DNA of 64,000 nt, taken from positions 62,001 through 126,000 of the forward strand of contig NZ_JADQAI010000006.1 in assembly GCF_022129235.1 (NCBI RefSeq), given 5' to 3'. Shown here in pieces: positions 38,781 through 48,123 of this stretch. The notes beneath the pieces are model-generated. The model searched no databases. It was not told the DNA's origin and saw nothing but the letters and a program-made list of their open reading frames with translations. Origin of the DNA: Psychrobacter sp. Ps6 (GTDB taxonomy: Bacteria > Pseudomonadota > Gammaproteobacteria > Pseudomonadales > Moraxellaceae). The translations under genes and the position numbers were made by a program. Numbering within the stretch: position 1 is the stretch's first letter; every line of letters starts with the position of its first letter.

Positions 38781-40076
38781 CTAAATCGTTTGTAGCTGCC
38801 ACTGATTGTCAGCAAAACTCAAGCGATGCGTCACATCATCTGGACTATCCTGTGCATCTAACGGCATAGTGACACGATAGCCTTGCTGACGTAGACTCTC
38901 TACTTGTTGCAGTAGCGTCTGCATCTCATCTTCGTTAGCATTATTTATAGCAGCAAAATCAACTAGTACTGTGGTTGGTGCATCTAACTGTGTATGCGCC
39001 AGCAAGCGACTGACATCCATACTAAAGCCCGTGGCCGCGCGTAACGCTTGCGTCTGACTTTGCATACCATCAAAACGACCACCACGTACTAGTGGCTGCG
39101 TTTCACTATTGATATAACCGTTGAAGACGATACCTGTATGATAGTGGTAGCCTGACAACTCTGTCACATCGATACTGACTGGGCACTGCCAGTGATTTTC
39201 TAAATACGACTTAAGGCGTTGTAACTCATCGACAGCGGCCGCGATTTGATCGTCTTGCTGAGCTGCGTCTGACAATTTAGATAATAAGTTTGCAATGTCA
39301 TGACCAAAGCGTGCCAACACATAAAAATCATCGCCCATCGGTAACTCTCGGCAAAGACGCTTAAGCTCCGGTAGATTTTTATTGGCGTACAAGTACATCA
39401 ATTGCTCAGTGGCGCTGTCTGGCAACTCAGCCAATTCGGCTAAACGCTTAAATATCGCCACATGACCCAAATCGATATGAAGCGCAGCACTTATATTGAG
39501 TTTATTGACCATGGTAAACAACACATCGATCAACTCAATATCTGCTGCCAGTGATGCACAGCCAAATATCTCAGCACCTAGCTGCAATGGTGTGCGTGAG
39601 CCAAACAATCCTGATGGCAGGGTATGAATCACATCACCGACATAGCAATAACGAGCGATACCCGTACCGCCATGATGCGCATCGATACGCAAGATCTGCG
39701 GGGTAATATCCGCGCGCACGCCCATTAGGCGACCCGTCAACTGGTCGATAATCTTAAAGGTTTGACGTTTCAAATCTTCTGATGCATCACTGAGCAAAGA
39801 TTCAGTAAACTCAATCATCGGCGGACAAACCAGCTGATAACCATGAGTGATAAGCTGCTCAATCAGTTGATGCCTAAGCACTTCTTGCTTATGTGCATCT
39901 TCAAACAGGACATCGACCACCCCATCAGGCAACAGCCAACTATTGGCAACATCGCTGCCAAAGTTACTCAAGTACGGCATGCTATTAGATGCAGTACTGC
40001 TTTTGGCAGACTGAGTCACTGTTTCATTTAGAGGGTTTTGCTGGGCAGATTTTGCAGAATCAGAACTAACAGACAC
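38781..40076 (-). CDS. hisZ: ATP phosphoribosyltransferase regulatory subunit
   Basis: HisS-like protein without tRNA charging that forms a complex with short-form HisG, enabling its activity and histidine feedback in the first step of histidine synthesis. It has class II synthetase-like motifs (DITPQILRIDAHH, SGYHYHTGIVFNGY, RGGRFDGM) but no anticodon-binding domain. The 431 residues include a Ser/Ala/Thr-rich N-terminal tail of about 35 before the usual WLLPDGVVDVLFEDA. hisG is not in the window. Confidence 0.93.
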   Translation of the reverse strand: MSVSSDSAKSAQQNPLNETVTQSAKSSTASNSMPYLSNFGSDVANSWLLPDGVVDVLFEDAHKQEVLRHQLIEQLITHGYQLVCPPMIEFTESLLSDASEDLKRQTFKIIDQLTGRLMGVRADITPQILRIDAHHGGTGIARYCYVGDVIHTLPSGLFGSRTPLQLGAEIFGCASLAADIELIDVLFTMVNKLNISAALHIDLGHVAIFKRLAELAELPDSATEQLMYLYANKNLPELKRLCRELPMGDDFYVLARFGHDIANLLSKLSDAAQQDDQIAAAVDELQRLKSYLENHWQCPVSIDVTELSGYHYHTGIVFNGYINSETQPLVRGGRFDGMQSQTQALRAATGFSMDVSRLLAHTQLDAPTTVLVDFAAINNANEDEMQTLLQQVESLRQQGYRVTMPLDAQDSPDDVTHRLSFADNQWQLQTI

Positions 40077-40563
40077 AATAAATCCTTGTTTGGCGTATCG
40101 CTTACCAAAAACGCGGTACTGATGCGGTACTCAAAGGTTGTTTTACCAAGTATTGACGCCGAGTGTTTTTATTTTTAACGCGCAACATCATTGACCCAAT
40201 TATTTATAAACAAACCAGGTGACTTTAAGAGGGTGAGTAATAAGTATAATTTGGAATGATAAGACGAGTATCTTTATGCGCTAAAAAATTGCGACAAATA
40301 ATCAAGGCACTTTATGCTTTAGTTTAGCATAGCACTCAAGGTTCGCCTAGTGACAATTAGCCACAATCCGTATCTAATTACTGTCTAAGTGCTTCTCATT
40401 AGTACGGTAGAGGTAGCCATTGACACTCATATATTCAGCTCGGCATTGACTGATCACAATAGCGTTTATTTTTTGTTATACATACACTGATGAGCGTGAT
40501 TACGGCAGCGTCATCAATACCGACTCATGGTACACTAACACATATTTTTATCTCGGAAGCCTT
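40077..40563. other. Divergent intergenic region between hisZ and the DUF2237 gene
   Basis: 487 bases carrying promoters for hisZ (minus) and the DUF2237 gene (plus). It includes a short direct repeat of GCGGTACT at 40113 and 40124. There is a TTGACT at 40446-40451, but no well-spaced -10 that I trust. No gene is seen. Confidence 0.45.
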
Positions 40564-40953
40564 ATGTCATCTGATTACCACCCAAACCCTGCCATCAACC
40601 AAACCAATGTCTTAGGCACAGCGCTTGCCAGCTGTTGCTTCGACCCTATCACTGGCTATTATCGCAATGGTTTTTGTCATACGGGCAACCATGATGTTGG
40701 TCAACATACCGTTTGTGCCAAGATGACCAGTGAGTTTTTAAACTTCTCAGCCAGTCGTGGCAATGACCTTATCACCCCGCTACCTGAATATAACTTTGCC
40801 GGTCTCAAGCCTGGTGATTACTGGTGTATCTGCGCCCTGCGTTGGGTTGAAGCACTAGATTTCAACATTGCTCCGCAGATAAAACTAGAAGCTTGCCACG
40901 AGAGCCTACTGGCATTGGTAGATATCGACACGCTAAAAAGCTATGCATTGTAA
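40564..40953 (+). CDS. DUF2237 family protein
   Basis: A 129-residue cytoplasmic protein of the widespread, functionally undefined DUF2237 family. Family features are NVLGTALASCCFDPITGYYRNGFC near the N-terminus, HTVCAKMTSEFLNFSASRGNDL in the middle and LKPGDYWCICALRW followed by a helix. The conserved cysteines (CC, C, C, CIC) and His could bind metal, though I know of no proof. It is 55 bases before the corA frame and may be co-transcribed with it. Confidence 0.88.
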   Translation: MSSDYHPNPAINQTNVLGTALASCCFDPITGYYRNGFCHTGNHDVGQHTVCAKMTSEFLNFSASRGNDLITPLPEYNFAGLKPGDYWCICALRWVEALDFNIAPQIKLEACHESLLALVDIDTLKSYAL

Positions 40954-41008
40954 AAGGTTGTTCATAGATAGTGCGACCAAATGATAATGGCTTTGCTTAA
41001 GACAAGTT

Positions 41009-42262
41009 TTGAGTCTTGCAGCTGTTTATTATATGACAGGAGGGTGTGTGAAAAACGACAATAACCAATTAATCAAAAAAACGGCTCACATTGCACCTGA
41101 CTCTAATATGAGCCACATTTATGCCAATATGAATGACAGGCATCTCTATCTAAATGACGATGACAGCTATATCTACGGCGATGCTGAAGCCACAACTCAG
41201 GATACCATCGAGACCATGACGGTCTATGATCCTGACTCTGAGCGCTATGAAGACATTGATTCATCAAGTAAGGATGAAGTGGTTAATTGCTATGCGTATT
41301 CGCGAAAAACAGGCGAAAATCTAGACAAAATTGCCCTTACTGATGTGAGCCGTGCGTTGAGTAATAATGGTCAGTTTATCTGGCTTGGTCTTTACGACCC
41401 CAGCCTAGAAACCATGGTCAAGGTAAAAGACGCCTTTGATCTACACGAATTGGCGATTGAAGATGCCTTTGCTGACCACCAGCGAGCCAAGGTAGAGAAC
41501 TACGACAACGATATGGTCTTTGTGGTGCTACGTACGGCCAAACTCGAAGACAATGTCATTCGTTATGGTACGACTGCGATATTTATGGGCAAAAACTACC
41601 TGATTACGATTCGTAATGGTCCGTCAAACTCCTATGCGCCAGTACGTGAGCACTGTCATCGTCGCCCAGAAAAGCTACGCATGGGTCCCATATTTGTACT
41701 CCATGCCATACTCGATTTTATCGTTGATAACTATATGCCGATCACCGATCGATTGGGACGATATTTGCGTGAGCAAGAGCGCTATGTCTTCACCTATGAA
41801 TTTGATAAAGGCACATTAAAAAACCTATATCAGCTCAAATCACAGCTGGTACATATGCGCGCCATTATCCTACCCGTGCAAGACATCTGTAGCTTTTTTA
41901 TCAATCATAAAAAAAGCGAGATAGTCTCAGGGTTTTCTCAAGCAGCCAAGCCATATTTTCGCGATGTGAATGACCATCTCCTGCACTCATTGGATGCCAT
42001 TAATGGTCTTAATGAGATGCTAAGTGTGGTCATGAACACTTATATGGCAATGGTCAATATGGGACAGAACGAAGTCGTACGTAAACTTGCAGCTTGGGCA
42101 GGTATCCTTGCCGTACCAACCGCCATCGCTGGTATCTATGGTATGAACTTTGACTTTATGCCCGAGCTCCATTGGAAGTATGCGTACTTCGTTATTATGA
42201 TAATCATCATCGCTCTTTGTAGCTTCTTGTATTACAACTTTAAGCGACTCAAATGGTTGTGA
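41009..42262 (+). CDS. corA: CorA-family magnesium/cobalt transporter with acidic N-terminal extension
   Basis: Pentameric divalent-cation channel of the inner membrane. The C-terminus has two helices, the first ending in the GMN selectivity motif (IYGMNFDFMPELHW), the second FVIMIIIIALCSFLYYNF. The start is uncertain: the frame opens with TTG at 41009, an in-frame ATG is at 41033, and a strong AGGAGGG (41038-41044) precedes a GTG at 41048. Even from that GTG, about 77 acidic, Tyr/Asp-rich residues precede the usual CorA beginning at VVNCYAYSRKTGE. CorA proteins are mostly 315-370 residues. Confidence 0.9.
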   Translation: MSLAAVYYMTGGCVKNDNNQLIKKTAHIAPDSNMSHIYANMNDRHLYLNDDDSYIYGDAEATTQDTIETMTVYDPDSERYEDIDSSSKDEVVNCYAYSRKTGENLDKIALTDVSRALSNNGQFIWLGLYDPSLETMVKVKDAFDLHELAIEDAFADHQRAKVENYDNDMVFVVLRTAKLEDNVIRYGTTAIFMGKNYLITIRNGPSNSYAPVREHCHRRPEKLRMGPIFVLHAILDFIVDNYMPITDRLGRYLREQERYVFTYEFDKGTLKNLYQLKSQLVHMRAIILPVQDICSFFINHKKSEIVSGFSQAAKPYFRDVNDHLLHSLDAINGLNEMLSVVMNTYMAMVNMGQNEVVRKLAAWAGILAVPTAIAGIYGMNFDFMPELHWKYAYFVIMIIIIALCSFLYYNFKRLKWL

Positions 42263-42278
42263 TAACTCATTCATGCAT

Positions 42279-42311
42279 AAAAAAGGGCTACCACTGGTAG
42301 CCCTTTTTTAT
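42279..42311. terminator. Bidirectional Rho-independent terminator between corA and the PsiE-like gene
   Basis: Stem AAAAAGGGCTACC / GGTAGCCCTTTTT with a three-base loop, flanked by A- and T-runs. It lies 16 bases after corA and 16 bases after the convergent gene. Confidence 0.93.
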
Positions 42312-42326
42312 GCTGATCGTCAATCA

Positions 42327-42845
42327 TTATTCGCGGCGGTGCTTGGTATGGCTATCTGGTGCTTGCGCATTATCAGGCAGCATAGCCTTGACCGTTAAAT
42401 TTGCATACTGTCTATCAAGATTGTCTTCTGGGCGACCAAATGTTTTTGCCGTCCAGGTTAGTATGACAATAGCCCCACTCAATAGCATGATTGCCACAGA
42501 AATGGTGGCCAGCAACCATAAATGAAAATAATCTGACACTGCCTGCACATCGACAACTAAATGTCGTGATAAAGCCGTTATGGCAATAAATATCAAAAAC
42601 TGTACGGGCAAACGATGGGTTTTAAAGTAAATCCCTATCATAGCCAGCAGCTCAAGATAAATGAATAGCATCAAAATATCTTTTAAATCCGCTGAGCCTT
42701 TTTGGACAATATAAATAAACTCTTTACCTGCCGTCCAGACCACCACCACGCTGATTAAAAATAAGATAACGTAATGACAGACATCGACAAACTCTCTACC
42801 AATACCTTGTAGTCGCTCATGAATACCTACGTCTTTTTTAGCCAT
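42327..42845 (-). CDS. PsiE-family (phosphate-starvation-inducible) membrane protein
   Basis: Function unknown beyond the family's link to phosphate starvation in E. coli. The 172 residues have four membrane helices (at about 20-45, 55-75, 79-97 and 110-132) with the family segments TAGKEFIYIVQKG and LLAMIGIYFKTHRLPVQFLIFIAITALSRHL. The C-terminal 35 residues are polar and cytoplasmic. It follows folD by about 100 bases in the same direction. I found no Pho box. Confidence 0.85.
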   Translation of the reverse strand: MAKKDVGIHERLQGIGREFVDVCHYVILFLISVVVVWTAGKEFIYIVQKGSADLKDILMLFIYLELLAMIGIYFKTHRLPVQFLIFIAITALSRHLVVDVQAVSDYFHLWLLATISVAIMLLSGAIVILTWTAKTFGRPEDNLDRQYANLTVKAMLPDNAQAPDSHTKHRRE

Positions 42846-42879
42846 TTTTAGGTCCTATCAACTAAGAGGTGGTTAATTT

Positions 42880-42905
42880 GGCCTGAGGCTACTTTGCCTC
42901 AAGCC
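42880..42905. repeat. Hairpin between folD and the PsiE-like gene
   Basis: The arms GGCCTGAGGC and GCCTCAAGCC (one mismatch on this strand, G-T on the other) enclose six bases, 40 bases after the folD stop. The T-run is on the plus side, away from folD transcription, so its role as a folD terminator is doubtful. Confidence 0.45.
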
Positions 42906-42944
42906 TTTTATCTATCGGCGATCAGCACTCACATGACTATCTTT

Positions 42945-43823
42945 TTAGTTAATCCCCAAACCTGCTGATTTTTCAGCCGCATCGACTGTCTGGCGAATAA
43001 GCGTGTTGATGGTCATCGGGCCAACGCCGCCTGGCACTGGCGTATACGCGCTAGCAATGTTTTCCATGCCTTGCATTTCAATGTCACCAACACCGCCGTT
43101 ATCCGTTGGATGGAAACCCGCATCAATTACTACTGCGCCTTTTTTGATCCATTCTACTTTGATCAGCTCAGGCACACCTACAGCACCAACAACGATATCA
43201 GCACGCTTAATATGAGACTCTAAGTCTTGCGTTCTTGAATGACAGATAGTCACCGTACAGTTCGCATTGAGTAGCATCATCGCCATTGGCTTACCCAAAA
43301 TAGCACTACGCCCTACGACCACAGCCTCCAAACCCGAAAGCTCGATATTATAGTGCTCTAGTAAATGCATGATGCCTTGCGGTGTGCATGAGCCATAAGC
43401 GGACTGCTGCATCGCCATACGACCAAAACCAAGGCAAGTCACGCCATCGACGTCTTTTGCTAAGTCGATTTGCTCAAAGCAAGCGCGCTCATCAATATGC
43501 TCAGGGACTGGATGCTGTAACAAAATACCGTGTACGTCTGGATTGCTGTTTAGCTCATCAATCTTTGCCATGAGCTGCTCAGTGGTCGTGGCACTGGGCA
43601 TTTCAACACGTATAGAGTCCATACCAACACGGCGACAGGCGTTGCCTTTCATACGGACATAAGTGGCAGAGGCTGGGTCGTCACCAACCAATATCGTCGC
43701 TAAGCTTGGGGTGCGCCCCGTCTTATCCTTGATCGCATCCACGCGCGTGCGTAGATCCTGTTCTATTTGTTTGGCAAGTGCTTTGCCGTCCAAAACGGTG
43801 GCGGACTCGTGGGCAATAGACAT
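42945..43823 (-). CDS. folD: Methylenetetrahydrofolate dehydrogenase / cyclohydrolase
   Basis: Bifunctional NADP enzyme interconverting 5,10-methylene-, methenyl- and 10-formyl-tetrahydrofolate. The ATG at 43823 with GGAG upstream gives 293 residues, the usual size; the frame extends 41 codons further without support. Motifs: [16 protein letters not shown] (catalytic Lys), [41 protein letters not shown] (NADP site) and [15 protein letters not shown]. It lies just downstream of the capsule locus but is separated by two terminators. Confidence 0.97.
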   Translation of the reverse strand: MSIAHESATVLDGKALAKQIEQDLRTRVDAIKDKTGRTPSLATILVGDDPASATYVRMKGNACRRVGMDSIRVEMPSATTTEQLMAKIDELNSNPDVHGILLQHPVPEHIDERACFEQIDLAKDVDGVTCLGFGRMAMQQSAYGSCTPQGIMHLLEHYNIELSGLEAVVVGRSAILGKPMAMMLLNANCTVTICHSRTQDLESHIKRADIVVGAVGVPELIKVEWIKKGAVVIDAGFHPTDNGGVGDIEMQGMENIASAYTPVPGGVGPMTINTLIRQTVDAAEKSAGLGIN

Positions 43824-43857
43824 AGTAACTCCAATAGAGGGTACGATATAAAAAAAT

Positions 43858-43896
43858 AAAGACAGCGCGTGCAAGTACTTTGCATGCCTGTCTTTT
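43858..43896 (-). terminator. Strong hairpin terminator upstream of folD
   Basis: AAAGACAG pairs with CTGTCTTT, extended after one bulge by GCGTGCAA with TTGCATGC (one G-T), giving about 16 pairs around a five-base loop. On the minus strand it is followed by ATTTTTTTAT. It sits only 35 bases before the folD start, so it may also act as a regulated leader hairpin. Confidence 0.75.
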
Positions 43897-43970
43897 GCTT
43901 CGTCAACCTTTGACTGATAATAATATTGTACCTGTGTACGCTGCAAAATCCTAGCGTGTATTGGGATACA

Positions 43971-44007
43971 ATAAAAAAATGGGCTACTATCATCTAGCAG
44001 ACCATTT
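43971..44007 (-). terminator. Rho-independent terminator at the end of the capsule operon
   Basis: On the minus strand AAATGG-TCTGCTA pairs with TAGTAG-CCCATTT (12 pairs, one mismatch, one wobble) around a five-base loop and is followed by six or more T. It begins 47 bases after the wzi stop. Confidence 0.85.
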
Positions 44008-44053
44008 CATTCTCATGCATTCGCGTTATTTATTAGCGGCTATAGGCTTGAAC

Positions 44054-45532
44054 TTAATAAGTCTGAAACTCTAGCCCAACGCCTGCACCAATATCGCTTG
44101 AAGCATTGTCTGAATCGACACCCCATACACGAGATGTCACTAAAGTTTTTGGATTCAACTGATGCGCCCATGATACATCAATAGCTGTTAATTTATCCGT
44201 TATTGGGAAGGCTTGATTATCAGACTTTCCAGTGCGATTGTCTAACTCTCCTGATTGATTGACCTTAGCATATTGCAGTTTTGTATTGATAAAGTTTCGA
44301 CTATCTAGCCATAACTTGCCACCTACTGATATGCTCTCTGCATCGCCGCCCAAAGAATGCCCAAGTGGGTAGCCTTGCTGGTAGTACCCATCGGTATATG
44401 TACCATGATCATATGATATGCCTCGGACTTCACCACTAGTACGTGTGTCTGCATACTCTGTATACAATTGATATGGTTTTCCATAAGCTTCCGAAGCGTA
44501 GTCTGCACCCGCCAAATACATATTTTTAGCAGGTAGACCCCCTGCTTCATCTTCACCAATATATTGACCGTAGATACTCGCAGGAATATTGATCAGTGGG
44601 GCAAGCTGCACCTTAGCATCAAAACCACCTAATTGGTTAGCAGGGTCTTCACCAATCGTCGCACCATTGTCACCATTATCTTTAGTGCCTAAAACAGCAT
44701 CACCAAAGGAGCTAAAACTCTCTGGACGACCTTCCCCGCCCCACATAAAGGTTCGAGACGCACCAACTTCTAACCATGGTAAAGGACTGGCCGTCAGACG
44801 AGCACCAAATAGCTTAGCATCTGCTACGGCATCATAATCTTCAAGTTGACCTGCAAATAACTGATACTGCCAAGGACCAACCCATGAAAGATAAGGCGAG
44901 GTTGGTGCATTTTGCTTATCACGTTGCATGGTGATACCTGCAACAGGACGACTGGCATCGCCACGAATCAAACTGCCGTCAGTACCAGGGCCCCACCATG
45001 TCGGGATCTGACCGGCAATCAACCATTGATTGGCAGCAGAGCCAGCAATATATGAACCTTCAAAACTCAAATCGTTACTGTCTTCGAGCAAACTGTCGTT
45101 TTTTAGATTGGCTTGAAGTTTCATCTCCCAATTTTCTTCACTCAAACTGAGTGCTGCTGAAACCTCTTGCCCTGCTAAATGGTCATCAGCAAAAGTTTGC
45201 GGTAACTGCTGACGATCTGTCTGTACATAAGCGTCTACTTCAGCCTTCACCAAGGAGTTGGGTTTTTGAGCAAGTGTTGCACGGACTGACTGTAGTACTT
45301 TTTGCTGTGCGTCAGTGCTCACTTGAGCCGTGGTGATTGCTTTTGTAATTTCATTAGCAGTTAGAGGCCATGTACTGGTACTAATGTGAGTGACGCCTTG
45401 CGCGTTTAACCATTCTAGCTCTGATTTGAGCTTCATATCATTCATATACAAATTCTGTGCTGAGGCCAGCATGGATACCATACCCAGCCCTACTAACACA
45501 CTCAGCTGCTTGTACTTTCTTTGTTTAGACAT
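44054..45532 (-). CDS. wzi: Capsule assembly outer-membrane protein Wzi
   Basis: Wzi-family outer-membrane beta-barrel; the Klebsiella homologue binds capsule at the cell surface. The 492 residues begin with a signal peptide (hydrophobic LSVLVGLGMVSMLASA, cut before Gln26). A periplasmic helical part follows (LEWLNAQGVTHISTSTWPLT is a family hallmark), then a barrel of alternating strands ending in aromatic EFQTY. GQIPTWWGPGTDGSLIRGD is another family segment. It is the last gene of the capsule block, followed by a terminator; a 61-base gap separates it from pglE. Confidence 0.92.
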   Translation of the reverse strand: MSKQRKYKQLSVLVGLGMVSMLASAQNLYMNDMKLKSELEWLNAQGVTHISTSTWPLTANEITKAITTAQVSTDAQQKVLQSVRATLAQKPNSLVKAEVDAYVQTDRQQLPQTFADDHLAGQEVSAALSLSEENWEMKLQANLKNDSLLEDSNDLSFEGSYIAGSAANQWLIAGQIPTWWGPGTDGSLIRGDASRPVAGITMQRDKQNAPTSPYLSWVGPWQYQLFAGQLEDYDAVADAKLFGARLTASPLPWLEVGASRTFMWGGEGRPESFSSFGDAVLGTKDNGDNGATIGEDPANQLGGFDAKVQLAPLINIPASIYGQYIGEDEAGGLPAKNMYLAGADYASEAYGKPYQLYTEYADTRTSGEVRGISYDHGTYTDGYYQQGYPLGHSLGGDAESISVGGKLWLDSRNFINTKLQYAKVNQSGELDNRTGKSDNQAFPITDKLTAIDVSWAHQLNPKTLVTSRVWGVDSDNASSDIGAGVGLEFQTY

Positions 45533-45593
45533 AATTATCTACTCTTTATAAAGTGTACTTATCCAGAATAGATAAGTTTTAATGAATCATTAT

Positions 45594-46802
45594 TTATTTA
45601 GCATCCGTATCGATACGGACAAGAACTTTGTCTAAAGCCTGAACCGTTTGCGTAATTTCTGCCTCTGTCAAGGTTGGATGCACCAAAAACATCAAACTGG
45701 TTTCACCCAATTGTTTGGCTATTGGCAGCCTGATTTCTGGACGCAGACCTGTATCATCAAAGGCTTTTTCTAAATACACTTCAGACGCCGAGCCTGAAAA
45801 GCACGGCACGCCTTGCTCATTAATCGCTGCAATAATAGCATCTCGTGTCCAGCCTTCAGGCAGATTTTCAGGTTTTACATAAACATAAAGTTTGTAGTAA
45901 GCGTGCTTGGCATCAGCAAAGTCGGCGCTTTCTTCTAGGCGGGGTACAGACAGATAGCCTTTTTCTGCCCAGCGTGTACACGCATCCAAAATTGCCTGCG
46001 CGTTTTGCGTGCGTTTTTGTGTCCAATCGCTCATGCGCGCCAGCTGAATACGTCCGATTGCCGATTGCATCTCAGGCATACGCCAGTTGGTACCAAAACT
46101 TTCATGCAGCCAGCGGTAGCCAGGTGGGTGCTCGGTTTCATAGACAGCGGCGTAGCTTTTGCCATGGTCTTTGTACGCCCACATTTTGCGCCACAAGCTT
46201 TCATCATTGGTAGTGACCATACCACCTTCACCGCCTGTGGTCATGATTTTGTCTTGGCAAAAGCTCCATGCGCCTACGTGACCGATACTGCCGACACTGC
46301 GTCCTTTGTAGGTTGCGCCATGTGCCTGCGCGCAGTCTTCGATGACGTATAAATCATGCGCGTCTGCCAATGCCATGATGCCATCCATATTGCACGGCCA
46401 GCCAGCCAAATGTACGCAAATGACGGCTTTGGTCTTATCGGTCAATACGGCTTTGATGGTCTCAGGCGAGATATTGCCAGTCTCGGCATCCACATCCGCA
46501 AATACAGGCGTCGCACCTGCATTGACCACACAAGAGATACTGGCAATAAAGGTGCGCGGCGTGACAATCACCTCATCACCTGCACCGATATCCAGCGCTT
46601 TTAATGCCACATCCAATGCTAGGGTGCCATTAGCAACGGCTACCGCATACTGGCTGTCTGCCCACGATGCAAATTCTTTTTCAAACTCGCGCCCTTCTTG
46701 TCCTGTCCAGTAGTTGACTTTATTAGACAACAAAACAGCACTAACCTTGTCCGCCTCTTCTTGAGTAAAGCTGGGCCACGGTGAAAAAAATGAATTTAGC
46801 AT
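45594..46802 (-). CDS. pglE: PLP-dependent sugar aminotransferase (PglE/WeeJ-like)
   Basis: DegT/DnrJ/EryC1/StrS-family enzyme. By context it aminates UDP-4-keto-6-deoxy-GlcNAc at C4 with glutamate as donor, the second step to UDP-N,N'-diacetylbacillosamine (or its QuiNAc4NAc equivalent). Motifs over 402 residues: ANGTLALDVAL, VIEDCAQAHGATYKGRSVGSIGHVGAWSF and the Schiff-base lysine K185 in CQDKIMTTGGEGG. pglD- and pglC-like genes follow upstream in the transcript and the dehydratase is at 58089. Names weeJ and pglE describe the same role; stereochemistry of the product is not decidable from sequence alone. Confidence 0.88.
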   Translation of the reverse strand: MLNSFFSPWPSFTQEEADKVSAVLLSNKVNYWTGQEGREFEKEFASWADSQYAVAVANGTLALDVALKALDIGAGDEVIVTPRTFIASISCVVNAGATPVFADVDAETGNISPETIKAVLTDKTKAVICVHLAGWPCNMDGIMALADAHDLYVIEDCAQAHGATYKGRSVGSIGHVGAWSFCQDKIMTTGGEGGMVTTNDESLWRKMWAYKDHGKSYAAVYETEHPPGYRWLHESFGTNWRMPEMQSAIGRIQLARMSDWTQKRTQNAQAILDACTRWAEKGYLSVPRLEESADFADAKHAYYKLYVYVKPENLPEGWTRDAIIAAINEQGVPCFSGSASEVYLEKAFDDTGLRPEIRLPIAKQLGETSLMFLVHPTLTEAEITQTVQALDKVLVRIDTDAK

Positions 46803-46868
46803 AATATCCTCAATAAATAAGACGTTGGAACTATAAGGGCGATAGGTTAAGAAAAAACTGAGCGCATC

Positions 46869-47519
46869 TTAGCGCGCCAACGGTCTGGCGGGGTTGCCTA
46901 TCACGACAGCACCTGCGGGCACGCTTTTGGTCACAACTGCACCCATACCTACGATAGCGCCCTTCCCTATGACTAAAGGTTTGTCAGGAGTGCCTTGTTT
47001 GATCACGGCACCTGCACCGATATAGGCATGGTCATGGATATGAATGTTGCCGTTACAACTGACACGCGGGGCAAAGGTCACATAGTCGCCGATGATACAG
47101 TCATGCTCGACATAACTGTATAAGTTGGCATGAAAGCATTTGCCAATACGCACATTTGCACCAATAGTTACAAACGGACTAAGCGCTGCACCTGCTGCTA
47201 TGCTCACGTCATCCATAATGATGGTGCTGTCTGCTTGTACTGACCAGAGCGCGATATCATCGGCAGCAAGTTTGGCTGTGATGCGCGCGCGTACTTGGCT
47301 ATTGGCAATGGCTATCAGTACTGACTTGTCAGCGCTGAGTGCGACGAAATCTTGATAGTTCATCGCTGGATAGCCGTTGACCGTAGCAGGCTGCTCTAAG
47401 CCGTCGTCAATAAATACCAAATCTGCTGTGCGCTCTTCCCGCATCACCGTCATTTTGGCAACAGGCATCAAGCTACGACCACAGCCTGATGCGCCATAAA
47501 CCGCATATACCTTACGCAT
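46869..47519 (-). CDS. pglD: UDP-4-amino-sugar N-acetyltransferase (PglD/WeeI-like)
   Basis: Acetyl-CoA-dependent transferase expected to acetylate the C4 amine made by the PglE-like enzyme. The 216 residues have an N-terminal Rossmann-like sugar-binding part (KVYAVYGASGCGRSLMPVA) and a left-handed beta-helix of hexapeptide repeats (VTIGANVRIGKCFHANLYSYVEHDCIIGDYV; the His in VEHDC is the proposed base in this family). It overlaps pglC by eight bases, so the two are coupled. A NeuD-type O-acetyltransferase is the main alternative. Confidence 0.87.
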   Translation of the reverse strand: MRKVYAVYGASGCGRSLMPVAKMTVMREERTADLVFIDDGLEQPATVNGYPAMNYQDFVALSADKSVLIAIANSQVRARITAKLAADDIALWSVQADSTIIMDDVSIAAGAALSPFVTIGANVRIGKCFHANLYSYVEHDCIIGDYVTFAPRVSCNGNIHIHDHAYIGAGAVIKQGTPDKPLVIGKGAIVGMGAVVTKSVPAGAVVIGNPARPLAR

Positions 47520-48123
47520 GACTTGGCTCGGCTATACTGCCAGTAAACTTTGGCATCGTTGCTTCACCCTCAGCGCTGATACCATCTTTGATAACCACTT
47601 TTTTAACCGTTTTTACCAAAATTTTAATGTCTAGCCACAATGATTGATTGTCCACATACCACGCATCGAGCGCGAACTTTTCATCCCAGCCAATTGCATT
47701 ACGCCCATTAACTTGCGCATAGCCTGTAATACCAGGACGCACGTGATGGCGGCGCTTTTGCTCATCATTGTATAGCGGCAGATATTCCATCAATAATGGA
47801 CGCGGCCCTACCAAGCTCATATCGCCTTTGATCACATTCCACAGCTCAGGCAGCTCATCCAGACTACTATCACGCAAACGCTTACCAAAATCGGTCAAGC
47901 GCTCGCTATCAGGCAACACATTGCCATCAGCATCAATAGCATCTTTCATCGAGCGAAACTTGAGCATCTCAAACGGCTTACCATCCAAACCTGGACGTAC
48001 TTGACGAAATAAGACAGGCGAGCCTAGATTCTTTTTTACTTTATAAGCGGTCACCGCATAGACAGGGGCTAAGACCACAAGTGCGCTGGACGCTGCTGCA
48101 ATATCAAACAGTCGTTTTATCAT
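47512..48123 (-). CDS. pglC: Initiating phosphoglycosyltransferase (PglC/WeeH/ItrB-like)
   Basis: Monotopic membrane enzyme that transfers the phospho-sugar from UDP-diNAcBac to undecaprenyl phosphate, starting each repeat unit. The 203 residues have an N-terminal re-entrant hydrophobic helix (MIKRLFDIAAASSALVVLAP), FRQVRPGLDGKPFEMLKFRSM, the catalytic Asp-Glu in SSLDELPELWNVIKGDMSLVGPRP, and PGITGYAQVNGRN. The size matches PglC rather than the long WbaP/WcaJ type. It overlaps both the PglA-like transferase (4 bases) and pglD (8 bases). Confidence 0.92.
   Translation of the reverse strand: MIKRLFDIAAASSALVVLAPVYAVTAYKVKKNLGSPVLFRQVRPGLDGKPFEMLKFRSMKDAIDADGNVLPDSERLTDFGKRLRDSSLDELPELWNVIKGDMSLVGPRPLLMEYLPLYNDEQKRRHHVRPGITGYAQVNGRNAIGWDEKFALDAWYVDNQSLWLDIKILVKTVKKVVIKDGISAEGEATMPKFTGSIAEPSHA

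Noticed and set aside
40113..40131. Tandem GCGGTACT repeat upstream of hisZ
   Set aside because: Only two 8-base copies with an 11-base period, lacking symmetry or extension, so chance is a sufficient explanation.
46342..46713. 123-codon plus-strand open frame
   Set aside because: Antisense to the pglE-like gene, which has complete family motifs in its own frame; low-complexity translation and no ribosome site.
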